A DNA stretch of 34,800 nucleotides from Staphylococcus americanisciuri (GTDB lineage: Bacteria; Bacillota; Bacilli; Staphylococcales; Staphylococcaceae). The notes below the pieces were generated by a model. That model was given only the letters and a program-made list of their open reading frames with translations, did not search any database and had not been told where the DNA came from. Location of the stretch: assembly GCF_024814435.1 (NCBI RefSeq), contig NZ_JANUXY010000014.1:1-34800 (forward strand). The letters are read 5' to 3'. A program made the translations under genes and the position numbers. Within the stretch, counting starts at the first letter, position 1. Each line of letters opens with the position of its first letter. This document shows positions 22,234 through 32,328 of the stretch, in pieces.

Positions 22234-23532
22234 ATGGCAGAAAAACAAGACACGTCTGAAAGTTTTGTGGATAAATTAAAAAATAAAATACACAAAAGTG
22301 ACGCAAACGATGAAACAACCCATCACCCTGATCGCAAAGGCGATGCGAGTGGAGATGTTGAGGCAGAACGTCACTTTGTGAAACCACAACCTTTTCAGTC
22401 CAAAGAAGCACCTAAAGACAACGAAACTTTCTTTGTCTCACGTATTAATAAGCCAGTCAAATATTCGGACAGGCCTGGCTTTATCAAATATTTAATCTAT
22501 CGCATTAGTAAAGATGATGCTTCAGGTTTGGCAGCACAGCTTGCTTACTATTTTATGTTATCGCTTTTCCCAATGTTAATCTTTGTTCTATCACTAGTAC
22601 CTGTATTTAATATCGATCGACAAACATTGATAGATCAAATATCCGAGAATGCGCCTGCAGATGCTGCTTCAATCATCACAAGCATTATTGATGATATCAT
22701 GGGCAATGCTAGTGGTAGCATTCTATCAATTGGTTTAATTCTTGCATTGTGGACTGCTTCAAACGGAATGACAGCGATGATGAATGCATTTAACGTTGCG
22801 TATGATGTTGAAGATAGCCGAAACTTCATCGTCTCAAAAGCGCTTGCTGTATTATTCACACTTGCTTTAGGCATTACATTACCAATTACAATGGTTTTAT
22901 TTACTTTCGGTGAGCAGATTGGTAACTTATTATTCGGTTCACTAGGCTTGGATGATCAAGTACGCTGGATTTTCAGTTTATTACGCACTGCATTACCTGT
23001 GATTGCTATCTTTATCGTATTCACATTGCTATATACAGCCGCACCTAATGTCAAAATCAAGCTCAAATCTGTGCTTCCCGGCTCGTTGTTTGCGACAATT
23101 GTATGGATTGTGGGAACATTGGGCTTTGGTTATTATGTATCGAACTTCGGTAACTACTCTAAGACTTATGGTAGTATTGGAGGCGTTATCGTTCTAATGT
23201 TGTGGCTGTACATTACAGGATTTATCTTAATCATTGGTGCTGAAATCAATGCGATTGTTCATCAGCGTAAAGTTGTTAAAGGTAAAACACCTGAAGAACA
23301 GACTTATGATGAACTAGAAGAAAGTCAAGAACAAGATCTCGCTAAAGCTTATAACAACTATGAAGATAATGACAGTGAACGTCAAGATGAACAACCTCAA
23401 GGCGTTGATACATCAGTCACATCATCCTCAACAGCAGCTGAAACATCCCAAGCCGACTATACCGCACCTCAGAAGGTTGAACGTGAAAATGATGGTTACT
23501 CACGCCACATCAAAACAACAAAAGACCAATAA
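22234..23532 (+). CDS. YihY/BrkB family inner membrane protein
   Basis: Polytopic membrane protein of the YihY/virulence-factor BrkB family (once misnamed ribonuclease BN); molecular function is unknown. Of 432 residues, about 90-345 form the conserved domain with six hydrophobic segments; family stretches include LAAQLAYYFMLSLFPML (near 98-114), ALWTASNGMTAMMNAFNVAY and YGSIGGVIVLMLWLYITG. The N-terminal ~85 and C-terminal ~90 residues are hydrophilic and probably disordered; the tail is rich in Gln, Glu, Ser and Thr. AAAGGAG lies 6 nt upstream of the ATG. It lies between the hairpin at 22106-22172 and the carbonic anhydrase gene, both on the same strand. Confidence 0.9.
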   Translation: MAEKQDTSESFVDKLKNKIHKSDANDETTHHPDRKGDASGDVEAERHFVKPQPFQSKEAPKDNETFFVSRINKPVKYSDRPGFIKYLIYRISKDDASGLAAQLAYYFMLSLFPMLIFVLSLVPVFNIDRQTLIDQISENAPADAASIITSIIDDIMGNASGSILSIGLILALWTASNGMTAMMNAFNVAYDVEDSRNFIVSKALAVLFTLALGITLPITMVLFTFGEQIGNLLFGSLGLDDQVRWIFSLLRTALPVIAIFIVFTLLYTAAPNVKIKLKSVLPGSLFATIVWIVGTLGFGYYVSNFGNYSKTYGSIGGVIVLMLWLYITGFILIIGAEINAIVHQRKVVKGKTPEEQTYDELEESQEQDLAKAYNNYEDNDSERQDEQPQGVDTSVTSSSTAAETSQADYTAPQKVERENDGYSRHIKTTKDQ

Positions 23533-23569
23533 TGATTTTATAATACCCTAATTTTTAGGAGGCTTCATC

Positions 23570-24139
23570 ATGACATTACTAGCAGATATATTAACCTACA
23601 ATAAAACATTTGTTGCCAACAAAGAATATAAAGCTTATAGTGCAACAAAAGTACCAGCTAAAAAAGCTGTATTAGTTACTTGTATGGATACACGCTTACA
23701 AGATTTATCGACGAAAGCACTCGGTTTTAACAATGGTGATTTGAAGGTTGTTAAAAATGCCGGTGCTATGATTACACACCCCTATGGCTCAACTATGCGC
23801 AGTATACTTGTAGGTATCTATGCATTGGGCGCAGAGGAAATTATTATTATGGGCCATAAAGATTGTGGAATGGGTAATATAGATGTAGAATCAGTCATGA
23901 AAACGATGGCGGATCGAGGTATTGACAATCATGTATTTGAGCTTCTTCAATATTCAGGAATCGATGTCGCTCACTTCTTAAAAGGTTTTGACGATGTTTA
24001 TGATAATGTCCGTCATAACGTTCAAATGATATATGATCATCCATTATTTGATGGACAGGTGCCTGTTCATGGGCTGGTTATCGATCCACACACAGGCGAA
24101 CTAGAGCTTATTCATAATGGCTATGATAAATTGAACTAA
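23570..24139 (+). CDS. Beta-class carbonic anhydrase family protein
   Basis: Zinc enzyme of the beta carbonic anhydrase fold, expected to interconvert CO2 and bicarbonate. The 189 residues have the complete zinc and dyad set: C38, D40 and R42 (VTCMDTRLQ), H96 and C99 (GHKDCGMG). The protein is of the short Firmicute type (YtiB-like). AGGAGG lies 8 nt before the ATG. It is 37 bp after yihY and probably co-transcribed; a strong terminator follows. Staphylococci can depend on carbonic anhydrase or a bicarbonate transporter for growth in air, but which one this species uses is not visible here. Confidence 0.93.
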   Translation: MTLLADILTYNKTFVANKEYKAYSATKVPAKKAVLVTCMDTRLQDLSTKALGFNNGDLKVVKNAGAMITHPYGSTMRSILVGIYALGAEEIIIMGHKDCGMGNIDVESVMKTMADRGIDNHVFELLQYSGIDVAHFLKGFDDVYDNVRHNVQMIYDHPLFDGQVPVHGLVIDPHTGELELIHNGYDKLN

Positions 24140-24149
24140 AATAATTATA

Positions 24150-24199
24150 TGCACCCCTAATAGTTAGATTTTTAATTCCAACTTTTAGGGGTGCATTTT
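24150..24199 (+). terminator. Terminator between carbonic anhydrase and vraR (bidirectional)
   Basis: TGCACCCCTAA (24150-24160) pairs perfectly with TTAGGGGTGCA (24185-24195), followed by TTTT. It lies 20 nt from the vraR stop on the other strand and probably ends both transcripts. Confidence 0.92.
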
Positions 24200-24219
24200 C
24201 GTTTCAGTCTTTTTATATC

Positions 24220-24849
24220 TTATTCAATTAAGCCATGTTGAAAGGCATAAATAACTGCTTGTGTACGATCTTGTACTTCTAACTTACTTAATATATTGCT
24301 CACATGCGTTTTAACTGTCTTGATTGTGATATGTGAAGCACTTGCAATCTCTTGGTTTGAATATCCTTTAGCAATTAATAATAATATTTCCATTTCACGC
24401 TCAGTCAGCATTTCGTACAGCTCCGCACGTTGTTTCATACGATTGCGCATTTTTACTAAGACTTCCGCTTCAAAGACGGATTCACCTAGACTTGTTTTAC
24501 GTATCGCTTCCGCAATATCACTTGCGCTTGTTGTTTTAAGGATATAACTGTCTACCCCTGCATCCAATGCTCGGTAGACTTCTTTATCTTCTATGTAACT
24601 TGTCAACATTACAACTTTAATCGCTGGCAAGTCTTTTTTGATTTGTGTCGTTGCTTCTACACCGTCCATATCTGTCATAACAAGATCCATTAATATTACA
24701 TCCGGCTGCAATTCATGCGCTTTTTCAATCGCTTCTCTCCCGGAACTCCCTTCGCCTACTACTTCGATATCACTTTGCGTTGACAAATAGCTAGAAATAC
24801 CGATTCGTACCATTTCATGATCGTCAACAAACAATACTTTAATTGTCAT
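24220..24849 (-). CDS. vraR: Cell-wall-stress response regulator VraR
   Basis: DNA-binding response regulator (NarL/LuxR type) that activates the cell-wall stress regulon, including sgtB, pbp2 and murZ in S. aureus. The 209 residues have a receiver domain (1-120) with acidic pocket D9/D10, phosphoacceptor D55 (ILMDLVMTD), T83 region MLTSYIED, and K104 (YILKTT). The C-terminal LuxR helix-turn-helix covers about 145-205 ([32 protein letters not shown]). It overlaps vraS by 11 bp and ends the vraUTSR operon. Length and active-site numbers match S. aureus VraR. Confidence 0.97.
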   Translation of the reverse strand: MTIKVLFVDDHEMVRIGISSYLSTQSDIEVVGEGSSGREAIEKAHELQPDVILMDLVMTDMDGVEATTQIKKDLPAIKVVMLTSYIEDKEVYRALDAGVDSYILKTTSASDIAEAIRKTSLGESVFEAEVLVKMRNRMKQRAELYEMLTEREMEILLLIAKGYSNQEIASASHITIKTVKTHVSNILSKLEVQDRTQAVIYAFQHGLIE

Positions 24850-25882
24850 ACTGTCCCTCCTTATCCAATGGTGCTTTTACTTCAATTCGTGTACCTGCAT
24901 TTGGTAACGATACGATGTGGAATGTCGCACCAATCTCAGTCGCCCGCTCTCTCATATTTTTAAGACCATAACTTTGTTCCATTTTATCATCTGGGTTAAA
25001 ACCAATACCATCATCTTGAATACGCAATAATAAATAGCCTTCTCGATTTAATAACTCTACACTCACCTGTGTACCATTCGCATGACGCAATGTGTTAGAT
25101 ATCGCTTCTTGTGTAATGCGAAACAAGTGATCTTCAATGCCTTTTGGTACATCAAAGGTATCAATTTCGTACATGACCTTCAGCGATACTTTTCTTTGCA
25201 AATCAGTTATCAATGATTCGATTCCCTCACCAAGCGTCTTATCTTTGAGCCCGATTGGACGTAGGTGAAGTAACAGTGCGCGCATCTCTAATTGTGAGTC
25301 TTGAATCATTTTTTCCAACGTAGGAATTTGTTGATTCAAAGGTGGCACAAGGTCCGTTTCTTTAATGGCTGACAACATCATGCTCGCAGCAAACAATTGT
25401 TGTGATACACTATCATGCAATTCACGTGCCAAACGCTGCCGTTCATCTTCAATGATTTTTTTGACCTTCAAATCATTCATATTATATTGTTCATTCGTTA
25501 AATTCTGTGTTTTGATGCGCAGCTTGTGCAACTCTTGATTGAGGGGAACCAATGTCTGATACAGTGTAATAGTCTCATTGTACAACTCGATTTGGTGATC
25601 ATTAATGCCGACTGTTTCACCTTGAATCGCACGTTCAATTTGTTCTTGCAGCCAATCATATTGCTGGTTAATCTTAAAAGCAATCACACTTCCGACAAGA
25701 ATACACATAAATACCACCATTAAGTTGATAAACAAAAACACTGGAATACCTAAGATTTGTTTATAAAACATTCCTTGAAAAAAAATGATATTCACAAAGA
25801 CCTTGTCAATAAAAAGCAATGCTGTAAACATTGTATAAACAAGAATCAGCATCGAGCCAATCGTGCGCACATAATGATTCAT
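24839..25882 (-). CDS. vraS: Cell-wall-stress sensor histidine kinase VraS
   Basis: Membrane histidine kinase (LiaS family, intramembrane-sensing) that phosphorylates VraR when peptidoglycan synthesis is blocked. The 347 residues have two N-terminal membrane spans (about 9-32 and 45-68) with almost no outside loop, a coiled linker, and a HisKA_3 domain with phosphoacceptor H156 in [14 protein letters not shown]. HATPase motifs are present (N-box [12 protein letters not shown]1 DDGIGFNP, G2 [10 protein letters not shown]). It overlaps vraT by 4 bp (ATGA) and vraR by 11 bp, indicating translational coupling. Confidence 0.97.
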   Translation of the reverse strand: MNHYVRTIGSMLILVYTMFTALLFIDKVFVNIIFFQGMFYKQILGIPVFLFINLMVVFMCILVGSVIAFKINQQYDWLQEQIERAIQGETVGINDHQIELYNETITLYQTLVPLNQELHKLRIKTQNLTNEQYNMNDLKVKKIIEDERQRLARELHDSVSQQLFAASMMLSAIKETDLVPPLNQQIPTLEKMIQDSQLEMRALLLHLRPIGLKDKTLGEGIESLITDLQRKVSLKVMYEIDTFDVPKGIEDHLFRITQEAISNTLRHANGTQVSVELLNREGYLLLRIQDDGIGFNPDDKMEQSYGLKNMRERATEIGATFHIVSLPNAGTRIEVKAPLDKEGQYDN

Positions 25883-26580
25883 CGGAATATCACCTCAACA
25901 TCACCAATCATGGTTGAAGCGTATATATTAACTGTATAACTATCCTTCTTCTGTTCCGTATGCATTGTGATATTTGTATTGTCTATCTTTTGTCGCTGTT
26001 CCCCCATGGCAACTGTTCCATAGAATGCCGCTACATTCAAGTTAACATGATAGTTAAGCGGCACAATGACTTGTATTTTACCAATCAAATGACGTACAAC
26101 AACATTATTTTGTGCCTTGAGATTAGCTGCTTTAGTCATATCAATGTGAACATCACCTATACCATGTTGCACTTGTAAGTCTTCCCATTTGTACACATAA
26201 ATAGGTGTTTTTTGTTCACCTAACCATTTTTGCTTAATAAATGTTTGACTGTATTGTACATCTTCTGTTGCAATGATTGATAATGGACGACGTTTATATT
26301 TGAAATAGCGAATTGCAATAATAAATATAAAAATAAATAAAATGACTAGCGTGTATTTGTTGGATAGCAATGTGAAGCCTATCATTAAAGCGCCTATCCA
26401 AAAACAAAGCAATCCACGCACTTTATGAAAATATATATAACCAACATACATCAAAATACTGCCCAAAACGAGTACAAACAAAAACCCTATCTTCTCGAAA
26501 AAAATATAGTAAAAGTTTGCAATAATCATCAGTGCAGTAAAAAGAATGAGTAGCTCAGTCGAAATATATTTTTGCGTCAT
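25879..26580 (-). CDS. vraT: VraT (LiaF/YvqF-like) regulator of VraS
   Basis: Membrane protein of the LiaF family, needed for VraSR signalling and beta-lactam resistance in S. aureus. The 233 residues contain four hydrophobic N-terminal segments (about 10-26, 31-48, 57-72, 76-92), then a basic stretch (KYKRRP) and a beta-strand-rich cytoplasmic domain (about 105-233) of the LiaF C-terminal type ([42 protein letters not shown]). It lies 12 nt after vraU and overlaps vraS by 4 bp. Confidence 0.95.
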   Translation of the reverse strand: MTQKYISTELLILFTALMIIANFYYIFFEKIGFLFVLVLGSILMYVGYIYFHKVRGLLCFWIGALMIGFTLLSNKYTLVILFIFIFIIAIRYFKYKRRPLSIIATEDVQYSQTFIKQKWLGEQKTPIYVYKWEDLQVQHGIGDVHIDMTKAANLKAQNNVVVRHLIGKIQVIVPLNYHVNLNVAAFYGTVAMGEQRQKIDNTNITMHTEQKKDSYTVNIYASTMIGDVEVIFR

Positions 26581-26592
26581 ATTTCCACCTTT

Positions 26593-26985
26593 CTAGTATG
26601 CATTAACTAGTGTTCTCAATAAGTGACATTCACATTTCGTATATGCCTTATCTGCATCAAGCTGTGAATAGTAACTTTCTAATTGGGCATACTCACTTTC
26701 TATTTTGTTTAATTCTTCTTTTAGAGATACCATTGTTGCATCGTAAATGGTAGATGCATATTCAAAATGATCGTCATCTATTAAGTTCATATAATTATTT
26801 TCTAACTCTAGCATGCGTCTGTCAATCATAAGCTGCACTTGTGCTTTTTTATGTTGAATATAACGCATCGTATCATTGATAGATTGTAATTTTAAATCTA
26901 AAGATGTCAGATACTGATAGATACCTTGTTGATAACACTGTCTTAAGAACTGTTCGATATATGTCTTTACTAGTTGTAACATCAT
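26593..26985 (-). CDS. vraU: VraU, first gene of the vra operon
   Basis: Cytoplasmic, largely helical protein of 130 residues and unknown function, encoded first in vraUTSR. Heptad-like sequence (LKLQSINDTMRYIQHKKAQV and LKEELNKIESEYAQLESYYS) suggests a coiled coil. There is no membrane segment. The cysteines are clustered at the C terminus (YTKCECHLLRTL). GAGGTGAG lies a few nt upstream of two adjacent ATGs (26985 and 26982). The 5' leader from the inferred promoter is only about 18 nt. In S. aureus vraU is reported as dispensable for the stress response. Confidence 0.92.
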   Translation of the reverse strand: MMLQLVKTYIEQFLRQCYQQGIYQYLTSLDLKLQSINDTMRYIQHKKAQVQLMIDRRMLELENNYMNLIDDDHFEYASTIYDATMVSLKEELNKIESEYAQLESYYSQLDADKAYTKCECHLLRTLVNAY

Positions 26986-27009
26986 GTTCTCACCTCATCT
27001 GTTACTACC

Positions 27010-27038
27010 ATTATAAAAAAGTTCCGAAACCTTTGTAA
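27010..27038 (-). promoter_or_regulatory. vraUTSR promoter, embedded in the map terminator
   Basis: Minus strand TTACAA (27038-27033), a 17-nt spacer and a perfect TATAAT (27015-27010). The -35 lies in the loop of the map terminator hairpin and the spacer covers one arm. The -35 is weak, as expected for a promoter needing an activator such as phosphorylated VraR. Confidence 0.65.
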
Positions 27039-27051
27039 TAGGCTGCGGAAC
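27015..27051 (-). terminator. map terminator
   Basis: Minus strand GTTCCG pairs with CGGAAC (27051-27046 with 27026-27021), reinforced inside by AGCCT with AGGTT, and followed by TTTTTT. It lies 28 nt past the map stop. The T-run abuts the vra -10 hexamer. Confidence 0.85.
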
Positions 27052-27079
27052 CATTTTGTTTTAGGACTAAAGACCGAAC

Positions 27080-27877
<798 letters not shown>

Positions 27878-27906
27878 TTATTATAACAAAATTTTTTTGA
27901 TATACT
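27878..27906 (+). promoter_or_regulatory. Overlapping divergent promoters, exporter copy 2 and map
   Basis: Rightward: TTATTA (27878-27883), a 17-nt spacer and TATACT (27901-27906). Leftward for map: TATAAT on the minus strand at 27885-27880, with an extended TGT just before it. The map -10 overlaps the rightward -35, so polymerase binding at the two should be mutually exclusive. Confidence 0.6.
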
Positions 27907-27936
27907 AGAAGTAAGTATAAATCAGGAGTTATGCGC

Positions 27937-28935
27937 ATGAAAATCAAATGGTATAAGAAAGTGGTAGGTGCCCGTACCATTAAAACTGGGCTTGCTACAT
28001 TTTTAACAGCATTATTCTGTCTCTCGCTCAACTTGAATCCAATCTTTGCGATTCTGTCTGCTGTTGTCACTATCGAACCAACTGTCAAGGCATCGATTCA
28101 TAAGGGATATAAACGACTTCCTGCCACCGTTATGGGCGCATTTATCGCAGTTGTATCAGCATATTTCTTTGGTGATGACTCAGCAATTACATATGGCTTA
28201 ACAGCGACACTTACAATTATTTTATGTATTCGTTTTAATCTACATCCCGGTATTCTTGTTGCAACATTGACCGCATTAGCTATGATACCGGACATTCATG
28301 ATAACTACTTATTCAATATTTTTTCTCGATTATTAACAGCGATTATCGGACTTGTGACAGCAGGTCTTGTGAACTTTATGGTCTTACCACCAAAATATTA
28401 CGAACAAATTGAAGAACTCATTGAATCTTCTGAACGTCAAATTTACTTTTTGTTTGATGAGCGTATGAAAGAATTACTGATTGGACACTTTCAATCCGAG
28501 AAAAGCGATGTACTTGTCGACAAATTACATACTTGTAATACAAGAATTGAGGAGCTGTTAGGGTATCAACGTGATGAACTGAAATATCACAAAACCAAAA
28601 ACCGCTCTGATGATTGGATGCGTCTAAGAAAGCTCACAAACCGTGCACATGAAAACAGATTGTTACTAACACATCTTTCTAATATTATCTATTTGCCACA
28701 AGATGCGATGATGATATTTACAGATAAAGAGAAAGAAGCAATCATCTCTATTTCTCAACGTGTTGATCAAATTTTTCAATGTGGCACATTCAAACCAGAA
28801 CGTAAAGCTGCGTCAACTTTAAAAAACTCAGTAAAAGGCTTGAATGAGTTTGATACGAATCAAATTAAAAGTCACACCATCTATGAGATTTTGCTAATCT
28901 ACCGCATACTCTTGCTACGGTATCGCGTTAAATAA
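27937..28935 (+). CDS. Aromatic acid exporter family protein (ArAE/DUF939), copy 2
   Basis: Membrane protein with the same design as the gene at 4338: about 145 residues with four to five hydrophobic segments (ALFCLSLNLNPIFAILSAVV, ATVMGAFIAVVSAYFFG, LTATLTIILCIRF, LLTAIIGLVTAGLVNFMV), then VLPPKYYEQIEE and a long charged helical domain. From the ATG at 27937 it has 332 residues; AGGAG is 8 nt from this ATG but only 2 nt from the in-frame ATG at 27931, so the second is preferred. It is a single-gene unit, divergent from map and ended by a strong hairpin. No substrate is known. Two copies in 25 kb suggest an old duplication or differing roles. Confidence 0.88.
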   Translation: MKIKWYKKVVGARTIKTGLATFLTALFCLSLNLNPIFAILSAVVTIEPTVKASIHKGYKRLPATVMGAFIAVVSAYFFGDDSAITYGLTATLTIILCIRFNLHPGILVATLTALAMIPDIHDNYLFNIFSRLLTAIIGLVTAGLVNFMVLPPKYYEQIEELIESSERQIYFLFDERMKELLIGHFQSEKSDVLVDKLHTCNTRIEELLGYQRDELKYHKTKNRSDDWMRLRKLTNRAHENRLLLTHLSNIIYLPQDAMMIFTDKEKEAIISISQRVDQIFQCGTFKPERKAASTLKNSVKGLNEFDTNQIKSHTIYEILLIYRILLLRYRVK

Positions 28936-28953
28936 AATTATTATACACATACA

Positions 28954-28995
28954 GAAACTCCCAACCTTTGATAAACTTAAGGAATTGGGAGTTTC
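28954..28995 (+). terminator. Terminator of exporter copy 2 / gatD (convergent)
   Basis: GAAACTCCCAA (28954-28964) pairs perfectly with TTGGGAGTTTC (28985-28995), with CCTT/AAGG pairing inside. A T-rich tract follows on the plus strand. The gatD stop lies 3 nt further on. Confidence 0.88.
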
Positions 28996-28998
28996 TTA

Positions 28999-29724
28999 TT
29001 ATTTTTTATTCTTTTCAGCGCGCGTAATCAACACTTGTTTGGCTTGTTCTTCTGCCACATTATCAATATGTGTCGGTTCAAAAGGTATGCCTTTACGTTC
29101 GGCCGCAACCCGCAATAAATAATCCGTCATCTCATGATTTTTCGGTAACACCGGACCATGTAAGTATGTACCTAACAAGTTTTTATAATGTAATCCTTCT
29201 TGTTTATCTGTATCATTATTTCCATAACCGTGTGTCACATGACCTAATGTATTATACGAATGATACGTACGTCCGCCATGGTTCTCAAAGCCTACAATTG
29301 TACCGAATTGCTCACTTTCAATCACAATATCACCTGTAAGACGATCTGATTTAGATTCTGTATAGAAGTCGAGAATATGTAAACCTTCCAATTCTTGACC
29401 ATCTGGCGTTACATACTTCTCTCCTAAAAATTGATAGCCCCCACAGACTACAAGTCCTGGTAGTCCCGCTTCAATCGCTGCTTTTAATTCGGTTTTAATC
29501 TTAGTTAATTCCTTCGTCGCAATGGCTTGTTCTCTATCACTTCCACCACCTATGAAGAAGATATCAGCTGCCTTTAAATCAAGGTCATCGGTTTCATTCA
29601 CATCCACAACATGAATGTGAATATTACGTTGTTTTGCTCGATATTTTAATGCCATAATATTACCAATATCACTATATAAATTCAGTTTATCCGGCATAAA
29701 ATGAAATACCGTTAACTCATGCAT
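28999..29724 (-). CDS. gatD: Lipid II isoglutaminyl synthase, glutaminase subunit GatD
   Basis: Class I glutamine amidotransferase-like subunit that supplies ammonia to MurT for amidation of the D-glutamate in lipid II, an essential step in S. aureus. The 241 residues have the nucleophile C94 in [11 protein letters not shown]189 in GTYLHGPVL and the substrate-binding R128 (SDRLTGD), the numbers reported for the S. aureus enzyme. The ATG follows murT by one base, so the subunits are translated from one message. It ends at the terminator shared with the convergent exporter gene. Confidence 0.97.
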   Translation of the reverse strand: MHELTVFHFMPDKLNLYSDIGNIMALKYRAKQRNIHIHVVDVNETDDLDLKAADIFFIGGGSDREQAIATKELTKIKTELKAAIEAGLPGLVVCGGYQFLGEKYVTPDGQELEGLHILDFYTESKSDRLTGDIVIESEQFGTIVGFENHGGRTYHSYNTLGHVTHGYGNNDTDKQEGLHYKNLLGTYLHGPVLPKNHEMTDYLLRVAAERKGIPFEPTHIDNVAEEQAKQVLITRAEKNKK

Positions 29725-29725
29725 A

Positions 29726-31036
29726 CTATCTCTCCTCCTTAAAAGATCGCTCTAACTGATCTAACATGGGCGCAAGAGATGTATAATTAGGAATTGCAAC
29801 AGTCATATAAGGATCATTCATAGTCATCGCTGTTGCCTTATAAATATCTCTTTCCACTATTATCGGCACATCCACTTCAGCTAACTTCAACCTCAATTGT
29901 AGCTCTTCTGCACGACTTCCTGTTACAACAATTCTTGCAATATCTTGATGCTTTAACTTTTCAAAATCCGCATCGTAAATCCAAGACGTATCGCGCCCAT
30001 CTGCAGCAAAGTCATTCAAGCTGAACAGATAAACTTTGCGACCTTCCAACTGCTCACCAGTAGCGATGGATGCATTCATACCTGCCGGGTTCTTCGCCAA
30101 ATTAATTAAAGCTTTCTTGTTATCTCGCTCAAAATACTGCATACGACCATTATCAGAAGTATACGTAGCAAAACCTTTTCGAATACTCTCATCATCTAGC
30201 CCTATCTCTTTTAATGCCGCGTAGGCTGCAAGCGCATTATATGCATTGAAGTCACCTGCAATTTTCATATCGAACGTCGCCCCGTTCATTGTCATCTTAA
30301 CAAATGGGGTTGCAGAGAATGACGATACAGCATAATGCGGATTATGTCGTTTGAACCCACAGTCACAGCTATAATGCCCTAACTGGTTATAATGAATATG
30401 ACTGTAGACGAGATGTTTTCCACAATTAGGACAATAACGGCTTTCATTCATTGACGATTGTTCAAACGCATGCGCATTTGCATCCATACCATAATACACA
30501 ACTTCATCACTGGCAATCTTCAAACGACTTACAAATGGATCATCGGTATTCAGAATCAATTGGATACCCTTACCACTAATCGCAGACAAAATATTATTGA
30601 CCATGATATCTATTTCACCAAAACGATCCATTTGATCTCTGAAAAAGTTCGTAAAGACCATCTTAGTCGGCGTCATCTCTGACAATACACGTGGAATAGA
30701 ACCTTCATCAATCTCTATTACAGCAACTTTTGTTTTAGGTGTGGACTGTACGATGAAAGCAGAAGTAATACCTGCTGCCATATTAGCCCCTTCATTGTTA
30801 TGCACAATCGGAATGTTGTTTTCTTTCAAAGTATGACCTATTAAGTTTGAAGTAGTTGTCTTACCATTTGTCCCACTAACAAAGACAACTTCATCTACCT
30901 TAGCTGCAAGGTTTCTTAGAATGTTCGCATCAACTTTTCTGGCAACTTGTCCAGGCAAATCCGTTCCTTTTTTTCCAGCGGCGCGGCTCGCCTTTCTCGC
31001 AAGCTTTGCCAATGTTATCGCTGTCCATTGTCTCAT
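29726..31036 (-). CDS. murT: Lipid II isoglutaminyl synthase, ligase subunit MurT
   Basis: Mur-ligase-like subunit that activates the lipid II D-glutamate with ATP and amidates it with ammonia from GatD. The 436 residues comprise the central ATPase domain with P-loop [13 protein letters not shown] (53-65), a four-cysteine zinc ribbon insertion (C202, C205, C224, C226) and the C-terminal domain with D349 ([10 protein letters not shown]), which completes the catalytic triad with GatD C94 and H189. Family length is as expected. GGAGGAGAG precedes the ATG. It is transcribed divergently from ftnA. Confidence 0.97.
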   Translation of the reverse strand: MRQWTAITLAKLARKASRAAGKKGTDLPGQVARKVDANILRNLAAKVDEVVFVSGTNGKTTTSNLIGHTLKENNIPIVHNNEGANMAAGITSAFIVQSTPKTKVAVIEIDEGSIPRVLSEMTPTKMVFTNFFRDQMDRFGEIDIMVNNILSAISGKGIQLILNTDDPFVSRLKIASDEVVYYGMDANAHAFEQSSMNESRYCPNCGKHLVYSHIHYNQLGHYSCDCGFKRHNPHYAVSSFSATPFVKMTMNGATFDMKIAGDFNAYNALAAYAALKEIGLDDESIRKGFATYTSDNGRMQYFERDNKKALINLAKNPAGMNASIATGEQLEGRKVYLFSLNDFAADGRDTSWIYDADFEKLKHQDIARIVVTGSRAEELQLRLKLAEVDVPIIVERDIYKATAMTMNDPYMTVAIPNYTSLAPMLDQLERSFKEER

Positions 31037-31065
31037 TCGTTCTCTCCTCCATTTTTACCTACTGT

Positions 31066-31094
31066 ATTATAACATGTGGGATACATTTAGAAAA
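31066..31094 (-). promoter_or_regulatory. murT-gatD promoter
   Basis: Minus strand TTTTCT (31094-31089), a 17-nt spacer and TATAAT (31071-31066) with an extended TGT immediately before it. The leader is about 25 nt. Confidence 0.65.
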
Positions 31095-31117
31095 TTAAAA
31101 CTCATATCACTTATCCA

Positions 31118-31147
31118 TTGCAATCACATGTTGTAAATGTGTAAACT
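31118..31147 (+). promoter_or_regulatory. Putative ftnA promoter
   Basis: TTGCAA (31118-31123), an 18-nt spacer and TAAACT (31142-31147), 30 nt before the ATG. S. aureus ftnA is PerR-controlled, but I find no good 7-1-7 palindrome here, only AT-rich half-site-like sequence. Confidence 0.4.
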
Positions 31148-31177
31148 GATAATGAACAATTTTTAGGAGGGAATATC

Positions 31178-31678
31178 ATGTTAGACCAACAATTGCTAGA
31201 GGCACTTAACAATCAAATGAATCACGAATTCTTTGCTGCACATGCATATATGGCAATGGCTGCTTATTGCGATAACAATTCTTATGACGGCTTTGCAAAC
31301 TTTTATATCGAACAAGCGAAAGAAGAACGATTCCATGGACAAAAAATTTACGACTATATCAATGACCGTGGCGAAAAAGCAGTCTTCCAAGCTTTAGATG
31401 CACCAAAAGTAGATTTCAACTCAATCTTGGAAACTTTTGAAGATGGTCTAAAGCAAGAACAAGATGTGACGAGAAGATTCTACAACTTATCTGAAATTGC
31501 TAACGATAAAAAAGATTATGCAACAATTTCATTTTTAAATTGGTTCTTAGATGAGCAAGTTGAAGAAGAGTCTATGTTTGAAACACATATTGATTATTTA
31601 AAACGAATCGGTGACGACTCAAATACATTGTACTTATATGAAAAAGAACTTGCATCACGCACTTTTAACGAAGAATAA
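31178..31678 (+). CDS. ftnA: Ferritin FtnA
   Basis: Iron-storage protein assembling into a 24-subunit shell that oxidises and stores iron. The 166 residues equal the S. aureus length. Ferroxidase ligands are in place: E17 ([10 protein letters not shown]), E50 and H53 (KEERFHGQ), E94 and Q127 (DEQVEEE). AGGAGGG lies about 7 nt before the ATG. It is a single-gene unit divergent from murT and followed by a strong terminator. PerR, encoded at the left of this window, represses the orthologue in S. aureus. Confidence 0.97.
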   Translation: MLDQQLLEALNNQMNHEFFAAHAYMAMAAYCDNNSYDGFANFYIEQAKEERFHGQKIYDYINDRGEKAVFQALDAPKVDFNSILETFEDGLKQEQDVTRRFYNLSEIANDKKDYATISFLNWFLDEQVEEESMFETHIDYLKRIGDDSNTLYLYEKELASRTFNEE

Positions 31679-31694
31679 TACATCTTTATTCATC

Positions 31695-31727
31695 AATCGG
31701 GATGTCAACATTTGACACCCCGATTTT
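31695..31727 (+). terminator. ftnA terminator
   Basis: AATCGGG-TGTCAA pairs with TTGACA-CCCGATT (one mismatch) around a 3-nt loop, followed by a T-rich tract. Confidence 0.93.
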
Positions 31728-31767
31728 ATTTATAAGCGTAGACTATTTTTTTAATGGAGGTCATTTG

Positions 31768-32328
31768 ATGGCACACAACGCATATATCGCACTTGATTTT
31801 GAAACAGCCAACAATAAACGAACAAGTATCTGCTCAATTGGTATGGTCAAAATCATCGATCATCAATTAACCGAATCTTTTTATACTTTAATCAATCCCA
31901 ATGACTTTTTTGCTGCACGTAATATCGATGTACACGGCATTCATCCTAGTGATGTGGCTAATGCCCCTACATTCAAAGAAGTATTTCCTTACATGCTTGA
32001 TTTTATAGAATATTTACCCATCGTAGCACACAATGCAGCCTTTGATATGTCCGTTCTACATGCCAGTATTAAAGCAGCGCATATGGAGACCCCTGATCTC
32101 ACATACTTTTGTTCATGTCAGCTCGCACGTCGTACTGTATCCTCACAGCGCTATGGCTTAAAGCATATGATGGACTATTACAATTTAGACTTCCATGGTC
32201 ATCATGATGCGCTCAATGATGCAAAAGCATGCGCAATGATTACATATCGTTTATTACAACACTACCCAAACTTGCAAAATATCCTTGATATTTATGGCAA
32301 GCAATTGCGTGACAAAGATGCGCTTTAA
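31768..32328 (+). CDS. DnaQ-like 3'-5' exonuclease (DEDDh family)
   Basis: Predicted 3'-5' exonuclease of the DNA polymerase III epsilon superfamily. From the ATG at 31768 it has 186 residues; TGGAGG lies 7 nt upstream. An open extension to 31702 overlaps the ftnA terminator and is rejected. The DEDDh residues are D10 and E12 (ALDFETAN), D93 ([10 protein letters not shown]), H146 and D151 ([10 protein letters not shown]). It is not the replicative proofreader, which in Firmicutes is inside PolC; a repair or RNA/DNA-processing role is likely. Its stop overlaps that of convergent dinB by 4 bp. Confidence 0.9.
   Translation: MAHNAYIALDFETANNKRTSICSIGMVKIIDHQLTESFYTLINPNDFFAARNIDVHGIHPSDVANAPTFKEVFPYMLDFIEYLPIVAHNAAFDMSVLHASIKAAHMETPDLTYFCSCQLARRTVSSQRYGLKHMMDYYNLDFHGHHDALNDAKACAMITYRLLQHYPNLQNILDIYGKQLRDKDAL

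Noticed and set aside
22113..22262. Small coding frame starting at 22113
   Set aside because: The ribosome site is directly against the ATG, the frame runs through the hairpin into yihY out of phase, and the peptide resembles nothing known to me.
24220..26985. Assignment as B. subtilis-type liaFSR
   Set aside because: Homologous, but the vraU gene at the front, the residue numbering and the map neighbour all fit staphylococcal vraUTSR.
31702..31767. N-terminal extension of the exonuclease
   Set aside because: It begins inside the ftnA terminator; the ATG at 31768 has TGGAGG at ideal spacing.
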